Shown: positions 7,340 to 16,452 of the stretch, piece after piece
Numbering within the stretch: position 1 is the first letter of the stretch
How the letters are laid out: every line of letters starts with the position of its first letter
Origin: an uncultured Bacteroidia bacterium
GTDB taxonomy: Bacteria > Bacteroidota > Bacteroidia > Bacteroidales > UBA932
Assembly: GCA_902784965.1 (NCBI GenBank)
Contig: CACZWU010000021.1
Span: forward strand, 1 to 36,534
Reading direction: 5' to 3'
Length of the DNA: 36,534 nucleotides
Program-made: the position numbers and the translations under genes
Notes under the pieces: model-generated
What the model saw: the letters and a program-made list of their open reading frames with translations, nothing else
The model's database searches: none
What the model was told of the DNA's origin: nothing

Positions 7340-10300
7340 TTGACAAAGTTGGCGCCTGACGGCATACCGATGCCGCGGATGATGATCTTGCTGATCTTGA
7401 CATCATCAGAACTCGTGAAGGTGAGCGTATGCGCGGCAGGGTCGCTTGTCATGGTGCTATACGAAACAGGGAAGTTCCAAATGTACTGCAGTGTCGGAGT
7501 GTCCTTGTAGCCCCAGTATCTCGAAATCGTGCCCTCGCTCACCGACATGTCGGGAACGGTGCTGCCATCAGCGAAGGTGACCTCGACATAATAGAGCGGC
7601 TTGTTTCCGCTGGTAATGGATTTCACGCTCATCGTAAAGGTTTGCGTTGCCTCCGAACTGGGCTTTTCCAACTTCAGGTTTCCGTTTTCCACCTTCACGG
7701 TCTTGTCGAATTCCACTTCAACCTTACAATCATTTTTATAGGAAAAACTCGCCTTTCTCTTGTTGTTGTTGAACGAGTTATTCGTAACAGGCGTTGATTC
7801 GTAATTGCCGATCGCTTGCGCACCGCTAAAACGGCCGGCGGTAATCGTCTTGGTCAAGTAGCTCGGCGCCACCATTCGGAAAGCAAACGGATACTCATTG
7901 CCAGTTTTTGTCTTGAAGGGAATTTCATGATAGGTAACCTCCGTCAACGGGAAGTTGTCGACCGTGGGGACACCTGTACTGGAATTACCGGGATAATACA
8001 GGTAGGTGAACGCCTTGTCTGTACCCACCTCCTTTAACGTTACTACCGCAGGAAAATCTTTGTCATCCCGATAGCCGAAAGGAGCCGCCTTACCATTATT
8101 TCTGGCATCTGTGGTAACATACTCAAACATCACGTTGGAATACAAGTTCACTCCCTTCGACCAGATGCCATCGCGGAAACGACAATCCGTGAAGCGGCGC
8201 AAAGCGACGGAAACAGGCGTATATCTGTCTTCTTCTCTAGCTGAAATATCGATCGAAAAATCGCCATCCGTTTCACTGATTATCTGGACGAGTTGATCAG
8301 TCAGCTTAAAGCGGATATCCTGCATCTCCTGCGTCGCTTGATATTCATACGTAACGGAACCATCGCCGTTGTTCGTTATCGTCGCTTCGGGAAGGTCGGA
8401 AACCACCATTACCCCCCTTGTGAGCAACGAGACCCGAGGAAAACCATATAGATAGCTCTCCTCCACCTCAAAATGAATCGGGAATGTATATTCGGTCGAT
8501 TGCAAATCAGACAGTTCAAACGAAGGAATCGTCAGGTTCCGGAACTTTTTCGCAGCATTCTGAAAAGCCGCCCAGTTGGTTTCAAAATTATCGCTCGCCA
8601 CCCATATTTTCGTAGCGTTCTCTGTCCGCGTAGTCACAAATTCACTCACTACTGGACGCCACATACTGCCGTTGTCAGGATCTTTGACGCTCTGTATGGC
8701 AGGATCCATGTATTCTTCGTAGGTTAGCGACCGGATAAACTGGAAAGTTCCGGTGGCCTTCTCGACAACGGGAACAGCTATGGTATGACCATACACAACC
8801 GGCATGTTGGAGCCTGTCTTGGGCATCAAAGACATCGCTTCCGGCTCGATGGTAAAATCGAGCGGGAACATCGACTGCGGCAAACCCTCCGGAATCAGGA
8901 TGGTCAATGTCTGTTCAGCACCGATCACATTTTCCAATTCGGGCTTCAGACAACTTACTTTCATTTGCTGACTTGGCAATATCGTAATCTGGACATCCCG
9001 GAAAAATAGCTTCGCCACGTTATTCTCAATGAAACTGGCCTTGACGCGAAGCGTCTGGGTCCTCGGCTTCGTACCACTTTCCGGTGCAACGGTCGAAAAA
9101 TAAATCTGACGCCACCCGTCTATCCACGCCGCTGACGGATCTCCTCCTGTAATAGGAGGGTGAGCGATGAAGGCATCGGTAATCACATCTCCCAGACCAT
9201 CCTCAACCGGAAGGATCTCCAGCGTCACAGGGTTGTTCTCCTCATCCGGCACGTTGGAAACGAGATACACCGTATGGCCATCAATGGTCCTCGTCTCACC
9301 AGAATCGGTATACTTCTGATTTACGATGGGCGTAGTCCCGGTAATGTCTTCGAACAGCTTAACACTCAGCACATTGTTGTCGGTCTGTTTCATATGGAAA
9401 GTGCGCGACATCCACGGACGGACGCTTAGCTGGGCAATGCCGTCGGAAATGTCACCCAGGTGGCTGGTGGAAACTTCTGATGAGATATCGACACCTCCCA
9501 CAGATTCCGCTGCACCTTGCGGCGTAGAAAAGCCTTTGGTCCCGATTCTTGTAATATGGATCTGATAGTTGAAATTCCGATAGATGGGATAATAGTAGCC
9601 GCCATCGGCCAAATCGACTTTGTAGTAATAATTGTTTCCGTCCTTGTATGTGCCATACACTATCACGAATGTCGCTTTGAGCGCCTCGTTCGGAACCGGA
9701 CGCTCATACAGGAATGCAGCAGCATCAGCTCTGATAAAATGGTCAAGGTCTGGTATCGTCTCGTCGAAAATGGCTTCGTCGGGCAGACTTGCCGGATATT
9801 TCAGCTCTCCAGAAAGCCTCTCAAAAGTTTGATCCTGATAGTCTTCAACAAACATCAAAGAGCCCATATTCCCTTTCCATAACGGTGCAATGGTCCCTTT
9901 CGTCGGGACATTGACGATGGCAAAGCTAATGGGCGTAAAATTGGACTGTTCAGGATCATCGGCAACAATGGAAATTTTCGCCCAATTCCGTACCAGCGGA
10001 ACCTTATTCAATTGCTCATTGGTGTAATCGTCCGGAACATAACCTGTTCCGTCTTCAATGATGTTACCGTCCTTATCGATATAATGTCCTTGCTTATCTT
10101 TCAACGCACCGATGCGATCCATTCTCCTGATCTGCCAAAAGCCGCCTTCTCCTCCCTCCGACATCAATGTGGCCATCACGGTGGTGTCAGCATCGTAAGG
10201 CAAGGTCACAGGGCCATTCCCGATGAAATGGATGATTCGATTTTTCTCCGAAAGAGACAGTGTCGCGGAGTACTTGATCAAAGGCACTGTATGCTCATGT

Positions 10301-10668
10301 TTCGCCTTTTCTTCGGACGTCATTCCCTCATTCCAGTACGGATCCCTATACGTATATGTCTCCGGAGCCCATTCACCAGTACCCGTGTCTCCCAGACGCA
10401 TTGCCTTGACATACTCCTTCAAATAACCGGAACTGCCGAAGACAGCCAAGTGAAGCGTATTGAGCTTGCCCTCATCCCCTATGCCGTCCTCTGCCTTGGT
10501 GCCGACCCGCTCTTCAGGAGCCGGCACGGAGAAGGTAATCGTCACCTTTTCCCCCTCCGGGAACGGATCTCCATCGACAAGAAGCATCTGCGGAATATCA
10601 CGCACACAGGCAGACGCCAAAAGCAGCGTCGCCAGCAACCCGTACAAATATCGCTGATATCGTTTCAT
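7234..10668 (-). CDS. Large DUF4906-type fimbrial lipoprotein (1144 aa), likely tip/adhesin
   Basis: Last gene of fimbrial operon 2. The start at 10668 is chosen because its ATG overlaps the stop of the preceding gene (ATGA), and because MKRYQRYLYGLLATLLLASAC is a good lipoprotein signal (C21). A candidate maturation site is VGTKAE (T57-K58-A59). KVTITFSVPAPEE ... LNTLHLAVFGSSGYLKEYVKA and the later YYKVDLADGGYYYPIYRNFNYQIHITRI are typical of DUF4906 proteins, which are found in Bacteroidales pilus loci. The rest is beta-rich and repetitive without a clear catalytic motif. Position last in the operon and large size suggest a tip adhesin (inference). The C-terminal ~35 residues read antisense to the AraC-type gene and may be an artefactual extension: after IIIRGIGMPSG the composition changes. 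Confidence 0.8.
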   Translation of the reverse strand: MKRYQRYLYGLLATLLLASACVRDIPQMLLVDGDPFPEGEKVTITFSVPAPEERVGTKAEDGIGDEGKLNTLHLAVFGSSGYLKEYVKAMRLGDTGTGEWAPETYTYRDPYWNEGMTSEEKAKHEHTVPLIKYSATLSLSEKNRIIHFIGNGPVTLPYDADTTVMATLMSEGGEGGFWQIRRMDRIGALKDKQGHYIDKDGNIIEDGTGYVPDDYTNEQLNKVPLVRNWAKISIVADDPEQSNFTPISFAIVNVPTKGTIAPLWKGNMGSLMFVEDYQDQTFERLSGELKYPASLPDEAIFDETIPDLDHFIRADAAAFLYERPVPNEALKATFVIVYGTYKDGNNYYYKVDLADGGYYYPIYRNFNYQIHITRIGTKGFSTPQGAAESVGGVDISSEVSTSHLGDISDGIAQLSVRPWMSRTFHMKQTDNNVLSVKLFEDITGTTPIVNQKYTDSGETRTIDGHTVYLVSNVPDEENNPVTLEILPVEDGLGDVITDAFIAHPPITGGDPSAAWIDGWRQIYFSTVAPESGTKPRTQTLRVKASFIENNVAKLFFRDVQITILPSQQMKVSCLKPELENVIGAEQTLTILIPEGLPQSMFPLDFTIEPEAMSLMPKTGSNMPVVYGHTIAVPVVEKATGTFQFIRSLTYEEYMDPAIQSVKDPDNGSMWRPVVSEFVTTRTENATKIWVASDNFETNWAAFQNAAKKFRNLTIPSFELSDLQSTEYTFPIHFEVEESYLYGFPRVSLLTRGVMVVSDLPEATITNNGDGSVTYEYQATQEMQDIRFKLTDQLVQIISETDGDFSIDISAREEDRYTPVSVALRRFTDCRFRDGIWSKGVNLYSNVMFEYVTTDARNNGKAAPFGYRDDKDFPAVVTLKEVGTDKAFTYLYYPGNSSTGVPTVDNFPLTEVTYHEIPFKTKTGNEYPFAFRMVAPSYLTKTITAGRFSGAQAIGNYESTPVTNNSFNNNKRKASFSYKNDCKVEVEFDKTVKVENGNLKLEKPSSEATQTFTMSVKSITSGNKPLYYVEVTFADGSTVPDMSVSEGTISRYWGYKDTPTLQYIWNFPVSYSTMTSDPAAHTLTFTSSDDVKISKIIIRGIGMPSGANFVNYPEMRLKVLLKEEALRKPHALAISSCEASGWERM

Positions 10669-13352
10669 CGCGGTCTGTCCCCCCATACAAATTCATTCCT
10701 GTTCTCCTGCTGCTCATCACCCCAATACCAGGTATCATATACACAACGAAGCATCGCCTCGGTTACGCTTACATCCTTCACATTGCCGGCAGACTCAACC
10801 TTGATGGCACCTGTGGAAGACCAATATGTTCCTCCCGTGTTGAAAAGTTCTGCAAACACTTTATTAGAAGAAAGCATAGCGGCGAATCTGATTTCTCCCT
10901 TCGTGGGCAGACGCCAGCGACCGGCAGGAAAGCCATCCTCCTGATAGACAGCACAACGATAGGTGGCATACTCCTTGGAAATACTCGGGGTATTGTTGAC
11001 ACCACTAAATTCTATCCCGCTGAACTTGGAAGAAACCCGGTAACTGGGAGCCAGCATCGTCTTGGTACGGTCGGCATCATCGGTAGGATAATAAAACATC
11101 AGCGTCCGATAATCCCCTTCCGGATAAAGAGCGCGTGCTTTGGTGAAGCCGTCCCGCAACTCAGGATCCGGTTCGGGCAAAATTCCCCCATGGAACTCCC
11201 CTTCACTGTCATAAAACCTGCTGTTGAACGATCTTTTGTAGTCGCTGTTCAGATCGCGGATCGTGTAGGTCCTGGGATCTCCGATAGTGAAATCACTGCC
11301 GGCCGGAAGTGCCGTCACATTGATTCTGAACATATCCAGGCTGCCGCCCGTGTACCACAACGTACGCCACTGATACTCCTGTCTGATATACAGCGCATCG
11401 ACAGTCGACGGTATTTTATAGAACATATCCTGCTTGTTGTCTCTCTGGTCGCGCCGATTCTGCCGGGCACCCTGCACCCACTTGCAGGCTGTACTGCCAG
11501 CGATTCCTCGATCAACAGGACTGTCCATATTCTCAGGCCAATAAGCACCGCCGTCCACAAAGGCGTATCCCCAGTACTGGGAATCTGATGCTTTTGTCGT
11601 ATTTGCGTTGGGATAGACCGTCGTCGTTCCCCCTTCGGTTTCTGCATCGGAATTCGTTTTCCGGTCGATATAGATCGCAGGGTATTGCTCAACCCGCACT
11701 GTTTTCTCAATCCTGTCGGAATCTCCGTGCTGCAAGGTAAAGAAAATCGAATAGGGAGAATAGTCGAAATCCGCTTGCGTATAGTCATTGACCAGTTCGT
11801 GACGGACGATGACGCTGGCCAAAGCTTCCACCACCAGGAACTCAAATTTGTTGATTTTGACGGAAACAGCATCATAATCTACTCCCTGCACAGTGACTGT
11901 GGTCTGCGAGCTTACGGCCGTTTGACCATAGATATAATCCAGATAGAGCATCCCGTCGGGATAGATATCGTGGTCCGTGGCCTTATGGATGATGGCTGCT
12001 CCATCGTAAACCGTTGTCCCTTCCGACTCTGTTCCATAGTAAGGGCGCGTCGCACGGATGGAGCCCTCTTTCATCTGAACGGGATGACTGGTAAGATAAG
12101 GAATGGTCAACTCCCCATAATTGCGCACTACGATGCTGTCGCGTTCCACGAAAAGATAGTGCGCCTCGCCCACCTCGACCTGATGATTGATTTTCTGGTT
12201 GACATTCTGCCAGGGCACGATAAAACAGGAACTCGGGCTGATGGGAACGGCGTTCTCGTCGGTCAGCGCACCCAGGATGTCGATATCGAGATCCAGATGG
12301 TACCAGTTGTTCATCTCGAACTTCTTGTTGAAACTTTCTGGTAACATCACCTTGTAGTAGCACTGCCGCTGATTCGAATAGATATTGTGCTCCACATCCT
12401 CTTCCCGATACCAGGGAAGAATCAGCTTGATGTATGGCTCGCAAGTACCGGCCGCTTTATCGGTAGAACCATACTCCCAGGATTGCGGATACATATACAT
12501 CGGATAGGTGTTGTAATATTTCTTTTCATCGATGATGGTGGGCTCGATCAGATCGGTCACTTCTCCGGTCTGGCTGTTTCGCACGGCAAAGCGGCGTCGG
12601 GCACTGGAATAGTCAAAATATGCCAAAGCGCTGGGCGCTGGATCTCCGGAAATCTTTACCGTGTTGATACCATCTACCAGATAGACCTCCATATTTTCCC
12701 GCATCGGATGCCATTTTTCTCCACCGGCCGTCAACGTTTTCGAAGTTTCCGGGATATGCACGGCAACGGTCAGCTTGCTGGCATAGCGTGCCAGAGCGAC
12801 CGTTCCGGTGCAAACCACCTCTTCATCCACCCCATTGAGATCCAGGGTCTGGAGCCCCCGCATCATAAAGCAATCCTGGCTGATTTTCGAAGGATTGACG
12901 AATTCCGTTGTTACGCTAATGTCGTAAAGCTCCGTCAGTGTCGTGTGGGACAAGTCCGTCTCGGAGACAGGCAGCGGGTCGCTGCCCAGATAATTGGCCA
13001 AGGCAAATACGGTCATCTTTTCAACTCCGGCAGGAAACAGGCTTTGTATCTGTCCAGAGGACACATTAATCTGGAAGTCAGCGCTGCCTGTCGTCGTATT
13101 GTCCAGATCGAAATGTCTGTACAGCACGGCCAGCTTGCTTGGATCCGGTTCGCCGGAATAGAAGAAGAGGTCCACCCCGGTAATCAGGTTTTCGTTGTAT
13201 GCATCCAGGCCCGGCTCAGACTTGGTCTGGGCAGGATCTTCACAATACATCTTCAGCACAATGCGCTGCCCCGTGCCAGACATATTCGGTTCGACACAGC
13301 CAGCCAGCAGCAAAGCGGCTAAACAGACAACGATATGATATACTCTTCTCAT
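10665..13352 (-). CDS. Large accessory fimbrial lipoprotein (895 aa) with C-terminal YWSST-type domain
   Basis: Fifth gene of operon 2. The signal peptide ends in LLAGC (C19), and A-Q-T-K-S at 41-45 is the candidate maturation site. The N-terminal region (RIVLKMYCEDP ... ITGVDLFFYSG ... VEKMTVFALANYLG) resembles the first beta domain of FimB/Mfa-type subunits. The C-terminal ~90 residues contain GRWRLPTKGEIRFAAML and TYWSSTGAIK, the pattern of the FGE/DUF1566-like (C-type-lectin-like fold) domains seen at the ends of Bacteroidales surface proteins. A tip or ligand-binding subunit is therefore plausible. The start overlaps the upstream gene by 4 nt, and its own stop overlaps the next start by 4 nt, so stoichiometry is probably set by translational coupling. 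Confidence 0.8.
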   Translation of the reverse strand: MRRVYHIVVCLAALLLAGCVEPNMSGTGQRIVLKMYCEDPAQTKSEPGLDAYNENLITGVDLFFYSGEPDPSKLAVLYRHFDLDNTTTGSADFQINVSSGQIQSLFPAGVEKMTVFALANYLGSDPLPVSETDLSHTTLTELYDISVTTEFVNPSKISQDCFMMRGLQTLDLNGVDEEVVCTGTVALARYASKLTVAVHIPETSKTLTAGGEKWHPMRENMEVYLVDGINTVKISGDPAPSALAYFDYSSARRRFAVRNSQTGEVTDLIEPTIIDEKKYYNTYPMYMYPQSWEYGSTDKAAGTCEPYIKLILPWYREEDVEHNIYSNQRQCYYKVMLPESFNKKFEMNNWYHLDLDIDILGALTDENAVPISPSSCFIVPWQNVNQKINHQVEVGEAHYLFVERDSIVVRNYGELTIPYLTSHPVQMKEGSIRATRPYYGTESEGTTVYDGAAIIHKATDHDIYPDGMLYLDYIYGQTAVSSQTTVTVQGVDYDAVSVKINKFEFLVVEALASVIVRHELVNDYTQADFDYSPYSIFFTLQHGDSDRIEKTVRVEQYPAIYIDRKTNSDAETEGGTTTVYPNANTTKASDSQYWGYAFVDGGAYWPENMDSPVDRGIAGSTACKWVQGARQNRRDQRDNKQDMFYKIPSTVDALYIRQEYQWRTLWYTGGSLDMFRINVTALPAGSDFTIGDPRTYTIRDLNSDYKRSFNSRFYDSEGEFHGGILPEPDPELRDGFTKARALYPEGDYRTLMFYYPTDDADRTKTMLAPSYRVSSKFSGIEFSGVNNTPSISKEYATYRCAVYQEDGFPAGRWRLPTKGEIRFAAMLSSNKVFAELFNTGGTYWSSTGAIKVESAGNVKDVSVTEAMLRCVYDTWYWGDEQQENRNEFVWGDRPR

Positions 13353-15283
13353 TGCGGGTAAACTTTGCCTCCTGTCGATGATTTGATGACAAACTCAAAC
13401 CTGTCGTCGAGAATTTCTGAATCGGCGTCTATGATGCGGCCGTCCGACAGGCGGACGGAAAAAGTGAGGGATATTTTCTTTCCTTCCACGGCTTTCGACG
13501 GATCATCCGAACGGTAAACTTTGACGTAGATACGGCCTCCATCGCGGGATCGGTCGATTTTTCCGTCATGGGTTGTTGTCTCGCCCGTCTTGGATTCGAG
13601 TTCAATCACAAAAGCATCGACATCGCCTTTCGGCGTCACGATCAAAGTTCCGCCATCGGGGGCATAGATGGCAACCCGGCCTCGTGCATAATTGAAGGGC
13701 GTTGCATTCCTCGCTGGAACGTGTACTTCGTAATGGTCCACCTTCGTCGTACTGCCGGCCCTGTACACCGTATCCATCTGGCCGTAGCCAAGCACGGAAG
13801 GATCCACAAAGAATTTTCCGTCCTGATCCACGTTGACAGTCTGCTTACTCTCGATTCCTTCCGTGTTTTTGCCTTCCCAGGGGAGCACCGAAGCGGTAAC
13901 TTCCAGGCGCTGCTGAAGAATGGAGTAATAGGCATAGACCGTCCAACTGTGATTGCGGTAGAAGTTGGTTTCGGAAGGTGAATCCGGCATACTGAAGGCA
14001 GCGGGCGTCTCTACCTGATTGTTGAATTTATACGTAATGCGGCCCTTGACGGGCTTGTCGCTTTCCCTGAAATAGATGATTTTTTCTGTTGAGGTCTTGT
14101 CGCCCACCCATCGGTTCAGGAAGGACTCGTATTCAGCCGCCGTCATCTGGCTCGGCGACTTGCCGGAAACCATATCGATAACGCCGCTGGTGCTGTTCAG
14201 GCGCAGCGGATTTTTGTCCTCTTTGATATCCGTATCACCGACCAGCAGCCTCCCTGCGGCGCCCTCCATCGAAGCGATGGAATACGCATCGCCCGGCAGA
14301 TCGATCGCCGTGCCTGTTTCGCGAGGAAAGACATAGCTCGCATCGGGAATGACGCCCGTATCATCATCATCATCACCGGTACCTTTGTCGTCCAGCAACT
14401 GTATGCTGACGATACCGATGCCCGTACCGAGCAGATCGGGAGATTTCGCAAACACGAAACGCAACTTGGACACCGCCCGGGAGATGGTCATCTGGGGACA
14501 CAAGACAGCCCAGTTCCACTTCCCATTGTCAAGGAGGTGACTGGTGATATAGGATTTCTGCGCATCGGTAAAATCCAGCGCTACAAATTCTCCATCGTTC
14601 GGATCATAGGCTAGCGCGTGGTGCGTCATCATATAGGTCAACTGCTCGGAAGAGAAATGCTGATTCACAAACGACAAGTCATATCCTTCTCCTCCGTTGT
14701 TGAAGAAGCCCGAGAGCGGAAGGCCTTCGCGCGGAACACCGATGACAGGCGTTACCGTACCGAAGCCGCGACCATCGGTGTTGCCGAAGGTCTTTGCCTT
14801 GAGCTGGCCCCGCGTAAGCGTGCGTGTAGAGCCGGTGGGTTCAAAACCAATGGACTGTCCATTGCCCAGCACATAAAAATCGAACTTCAGTGCGTCGTCC
14901 GGCCTATTGAACAAATAACTGGGGAAGAAAATATCCGCCTCTAGAATCTTACCGCTCGCGTTGGGTTTGATATTGATGGGCGACAGGCCCAGATAGGCGA
15001 CGGCAGCTTCACCATCGCCGGCCGTCGAACTCGCATCTTGATGGGAAAAAGCCCAGACCTGCAAATCGTGCAAAGTGTTTTCTGCTACACTTGCCGGTAC
15101 ATCTCCCGCCCCTGCCTTGGTAGGGACGTCCGAAACCGGCAGATAAATCCGGATAGGAAACATCACCGCATTGGGGTCGTTCTGCACATCGTAGGGTTGA
15201 AGCGGTTCCACACAGCCCGCCCCGGCGAACGCCAGCAGGGCCATCGCCAGCAGAACAATGCCAATATGGAATCTTCTTGCCAT
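13349..15283 (-). CDS. Accessory fimbrial lipoprotein (644 aa)
   Basis: Fourth gene of operon 2. The signal peptide ends in FAGAGC (C24); D-V-P-T-K-A at 52-57 is the candidate Lys maturation site. The mature protein begins with a fimbrial-like beta domain (MFPIRIYLPVSDVP ... LHDLQVWAFSHQD ... LKFDFYVLGNG) and includes an Asp-rich stretch (DDKGTGDDDDDTG) near residues 310-325. The C-terminal domain (about 500-640) is all-beta, with TLIVTPKGDVDAFVIELES and ISLTFSVRLSDGRIID. I do not recognize a named family. It shares the fimbrial-subunit layout of its neighbours and is likely an adaptor between stalk and tip, or an Mfa3/Mfa4/FimC-like accessory component. The stop of the upstream anchor gene and this ATG share one base (TGATG at 15283), indicating coupling. 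Confidence 0.78.
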   Translation of the reverse strand: MARRFHIGIVLLAMALLAFAGAGCVEPLQPYDVQNDPNAVMFPIRIYLPVSDVPTKAGAGDVPASVAENTLHDLQVWAFSHQDASSTAGDGEAAVAYLGLSPINIKPNASGKILEADIFFPSYLFNRPDDALKFDFYVLGNGQSIGFEPTGSTRTLTRGQLKAKTFGNTDGRGFGTVTPVIGVPREGLPLSGFFNNGGEGYDLSFVNQHFSSEQLTYMMTHHALAYDPNDGEFVALDFTDAQKSYITSHLLDNGKWNWAVLCPQMTISRAVSKLRFVFAKSPDLLGTGIGIVSIQLLDDKGTGDDDDDTGVIPDASYVFPRETGTAIDLPGDAYSIASMEGAAGRLLVGDTDIKEDKNPLRLNSTSGVIDMVSGKSPSQMTAAEYESFLNRWVGDKTSTEKIIYFRESDKPVKGRITYKFNNQVETPAAFSMPDSPSETNFYRNHSWTVYAYYSILQQRLEVTASVLPWEGKNTEGIESKQTVNVDQDGKFFVDPSVLGYGQMDTVYRAGSTTKVDHYEVHVPARNATPFNYARGRVAIYAPDGGTLIVTPKGDVDAFVIELESKTGETTTHDGKIDRSRDGGRIYVKVYRSDDPSKAVEGKKISLTFSVRLSDGRIIDADSEILDDRFEFVIKSSTGGKVYPQ

Positions 15284-16434
15284 CAGACTTCAGGATTATA
15301 TTCCGTTCCTTGTTTCCATTGGAGCGTTACGCTCACGCCCACCACCGTCGAATCGGACGGGGGTTCGGGCGGCTCGTCCGGACCGCCCGGGCCTGGATTG
15401 TAGGGTTCATGCTCCGGCCGTGGCGTAAAGCTGCCGTCGGCGCAGATCCAGCCCTTGATGATCATCAGGCTGCCCGCCACCAGCGGACGGCCGATATAGA
15501 TCTGGCTGCGGGTCACCGAGTCGTCTTCCAACGTCACGTAAAGGTCGATGGTCCAGATCTTCGGATAGATACCCACGACCTCCGAACTGACGTTCGGGCT
15601 CGGGAAACCCACGCCGCAAACCATCAGCGGCATCTTCGTCCACAACTCCCAGAAGATATCGTAGATGAACGGATCCGCTTCCATGCTGAAGTCCTCTTCG
15701 CTGGCAGTGTAAGGCACGACGTCGATGTTGTCGGCCTGGATCACCGCCTGCTGGTCGAAGGAATAGGCGCTGTCCAGCACCTTGAAGGTGTCGGCCAGTC
15801 CGATATACTCGGCCCGGATGGACTTCACTTCGCAGGAGTCCCGGTTGAGGAGCAGGGCTGCAGCGGAGTTGGCCATATAGAAATGCATATCGAACGCCTG
15901 ATCATCCTTGTCGCGGACCAGGATCCGCTTCCGCGCCGTGAAAGCGGCCGCCGGGTGCGAAGTCACTGCCTTGGCCGACAGCTTCTGCACCACAGCCACC
16001 CCGGCACTGTTTTCTTCGTCCTTCAGCGAAAGCATCGGTACGGCCGAAAGATTCGAAACACCGACGACCCTGTAGTCCGACGCGGGAACGCGGAACGTGA
16101 AAACCTTCTGCCCGGCATCCATTACTTCTTTTTGGCGGAAGGTCATCTTTCCACGGTTGCGCTGGTCGTAGAACAGCAGTTCCACGTCGTGGGAAGTGGT
16201 GGCGAAGACATCGGTCAGGTAGTCTTCGAGCGCTTCCCGCAAAGGCCGGTCGTGCAGCGTACCGAGCTTTTCGTCCATCTCCTGCTCTTTATTGTTCACC
16301 AGATTGAGGGAACAGGTCAGCGTCATCTCTTCCGGGCAATCGTCCCGACGTTCGTCGACCAGGGCACAGCCCGAGAAGGCTGCACCCGAGAGGACGCACA
16401 GCGCGACAAAGGAAGAGATGACCGAAATCTTCAC
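15283..16434 (-). CDS. FimB/Mfa2-family fimbrial anchor lipoprotein
   Basis: Third gene of operon 2, 383 aa. The signal peptide ends at C23 (AAFSGC), and the segment after it (ALVDERRDDCPEEMTLTCSL) resembles FimB/Mfa2-family anchors, which carry a D-x-C-P motif just after the lipidated Cys. The body has two beta domains (VELLFYDQ ... FTFRVPASDYRVVGVSNLSAVP; later WTIDLYVTLEDDSVTRSQIYIGRPLVAGSLMIIKGW). Unlike the other subunits of this operon it lacks a T-K/R site near residue 50. In the Porphyromonas system the anchor keeps its lipid and tethers the pilus base to the outer membrane; the same role is inferred here. Its place directly after the major subunit gene matches mfa1-mfa2 and fimA-fimB order. 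Confidence 0.83.
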   Translation of the reverse strand: MKISVISSFVALCVLSGAAFSGCALVDERRDDCPEEMTLTCSLNLVNNKEQEMDEKLGTLHDRPLREALEDYLTDVFATTSHDVELLFYDQRNRGKMTFRQKEVMDAGQKVFTFRVPASDYRVVGVSNLSAVPMLSLKDEENSAGVAVVQKLSAKAVTSHPAAAFTARKRILVRDKDDQAFDMHFYMANSAAALLLNRDSCEVKSIRAEYIGLADTFKVLDSAYSFDQQAVIQADNIDVVPYTASEEDFSMEADPFIYDIFWELWTKMPLMVCGVGFPSPNVSSEVVGIYPKIWTIDLYVTLEDDSVTRSQIYIGRPLVAGSLMIIKGWICADGSFTPRPEHEPYNPGPGGPDEPPEPPSDSTVVGVSVTLQWKQGTEYNPEV

Positions 16435-16452
16435 GGCGCAGGATAGAAACTA

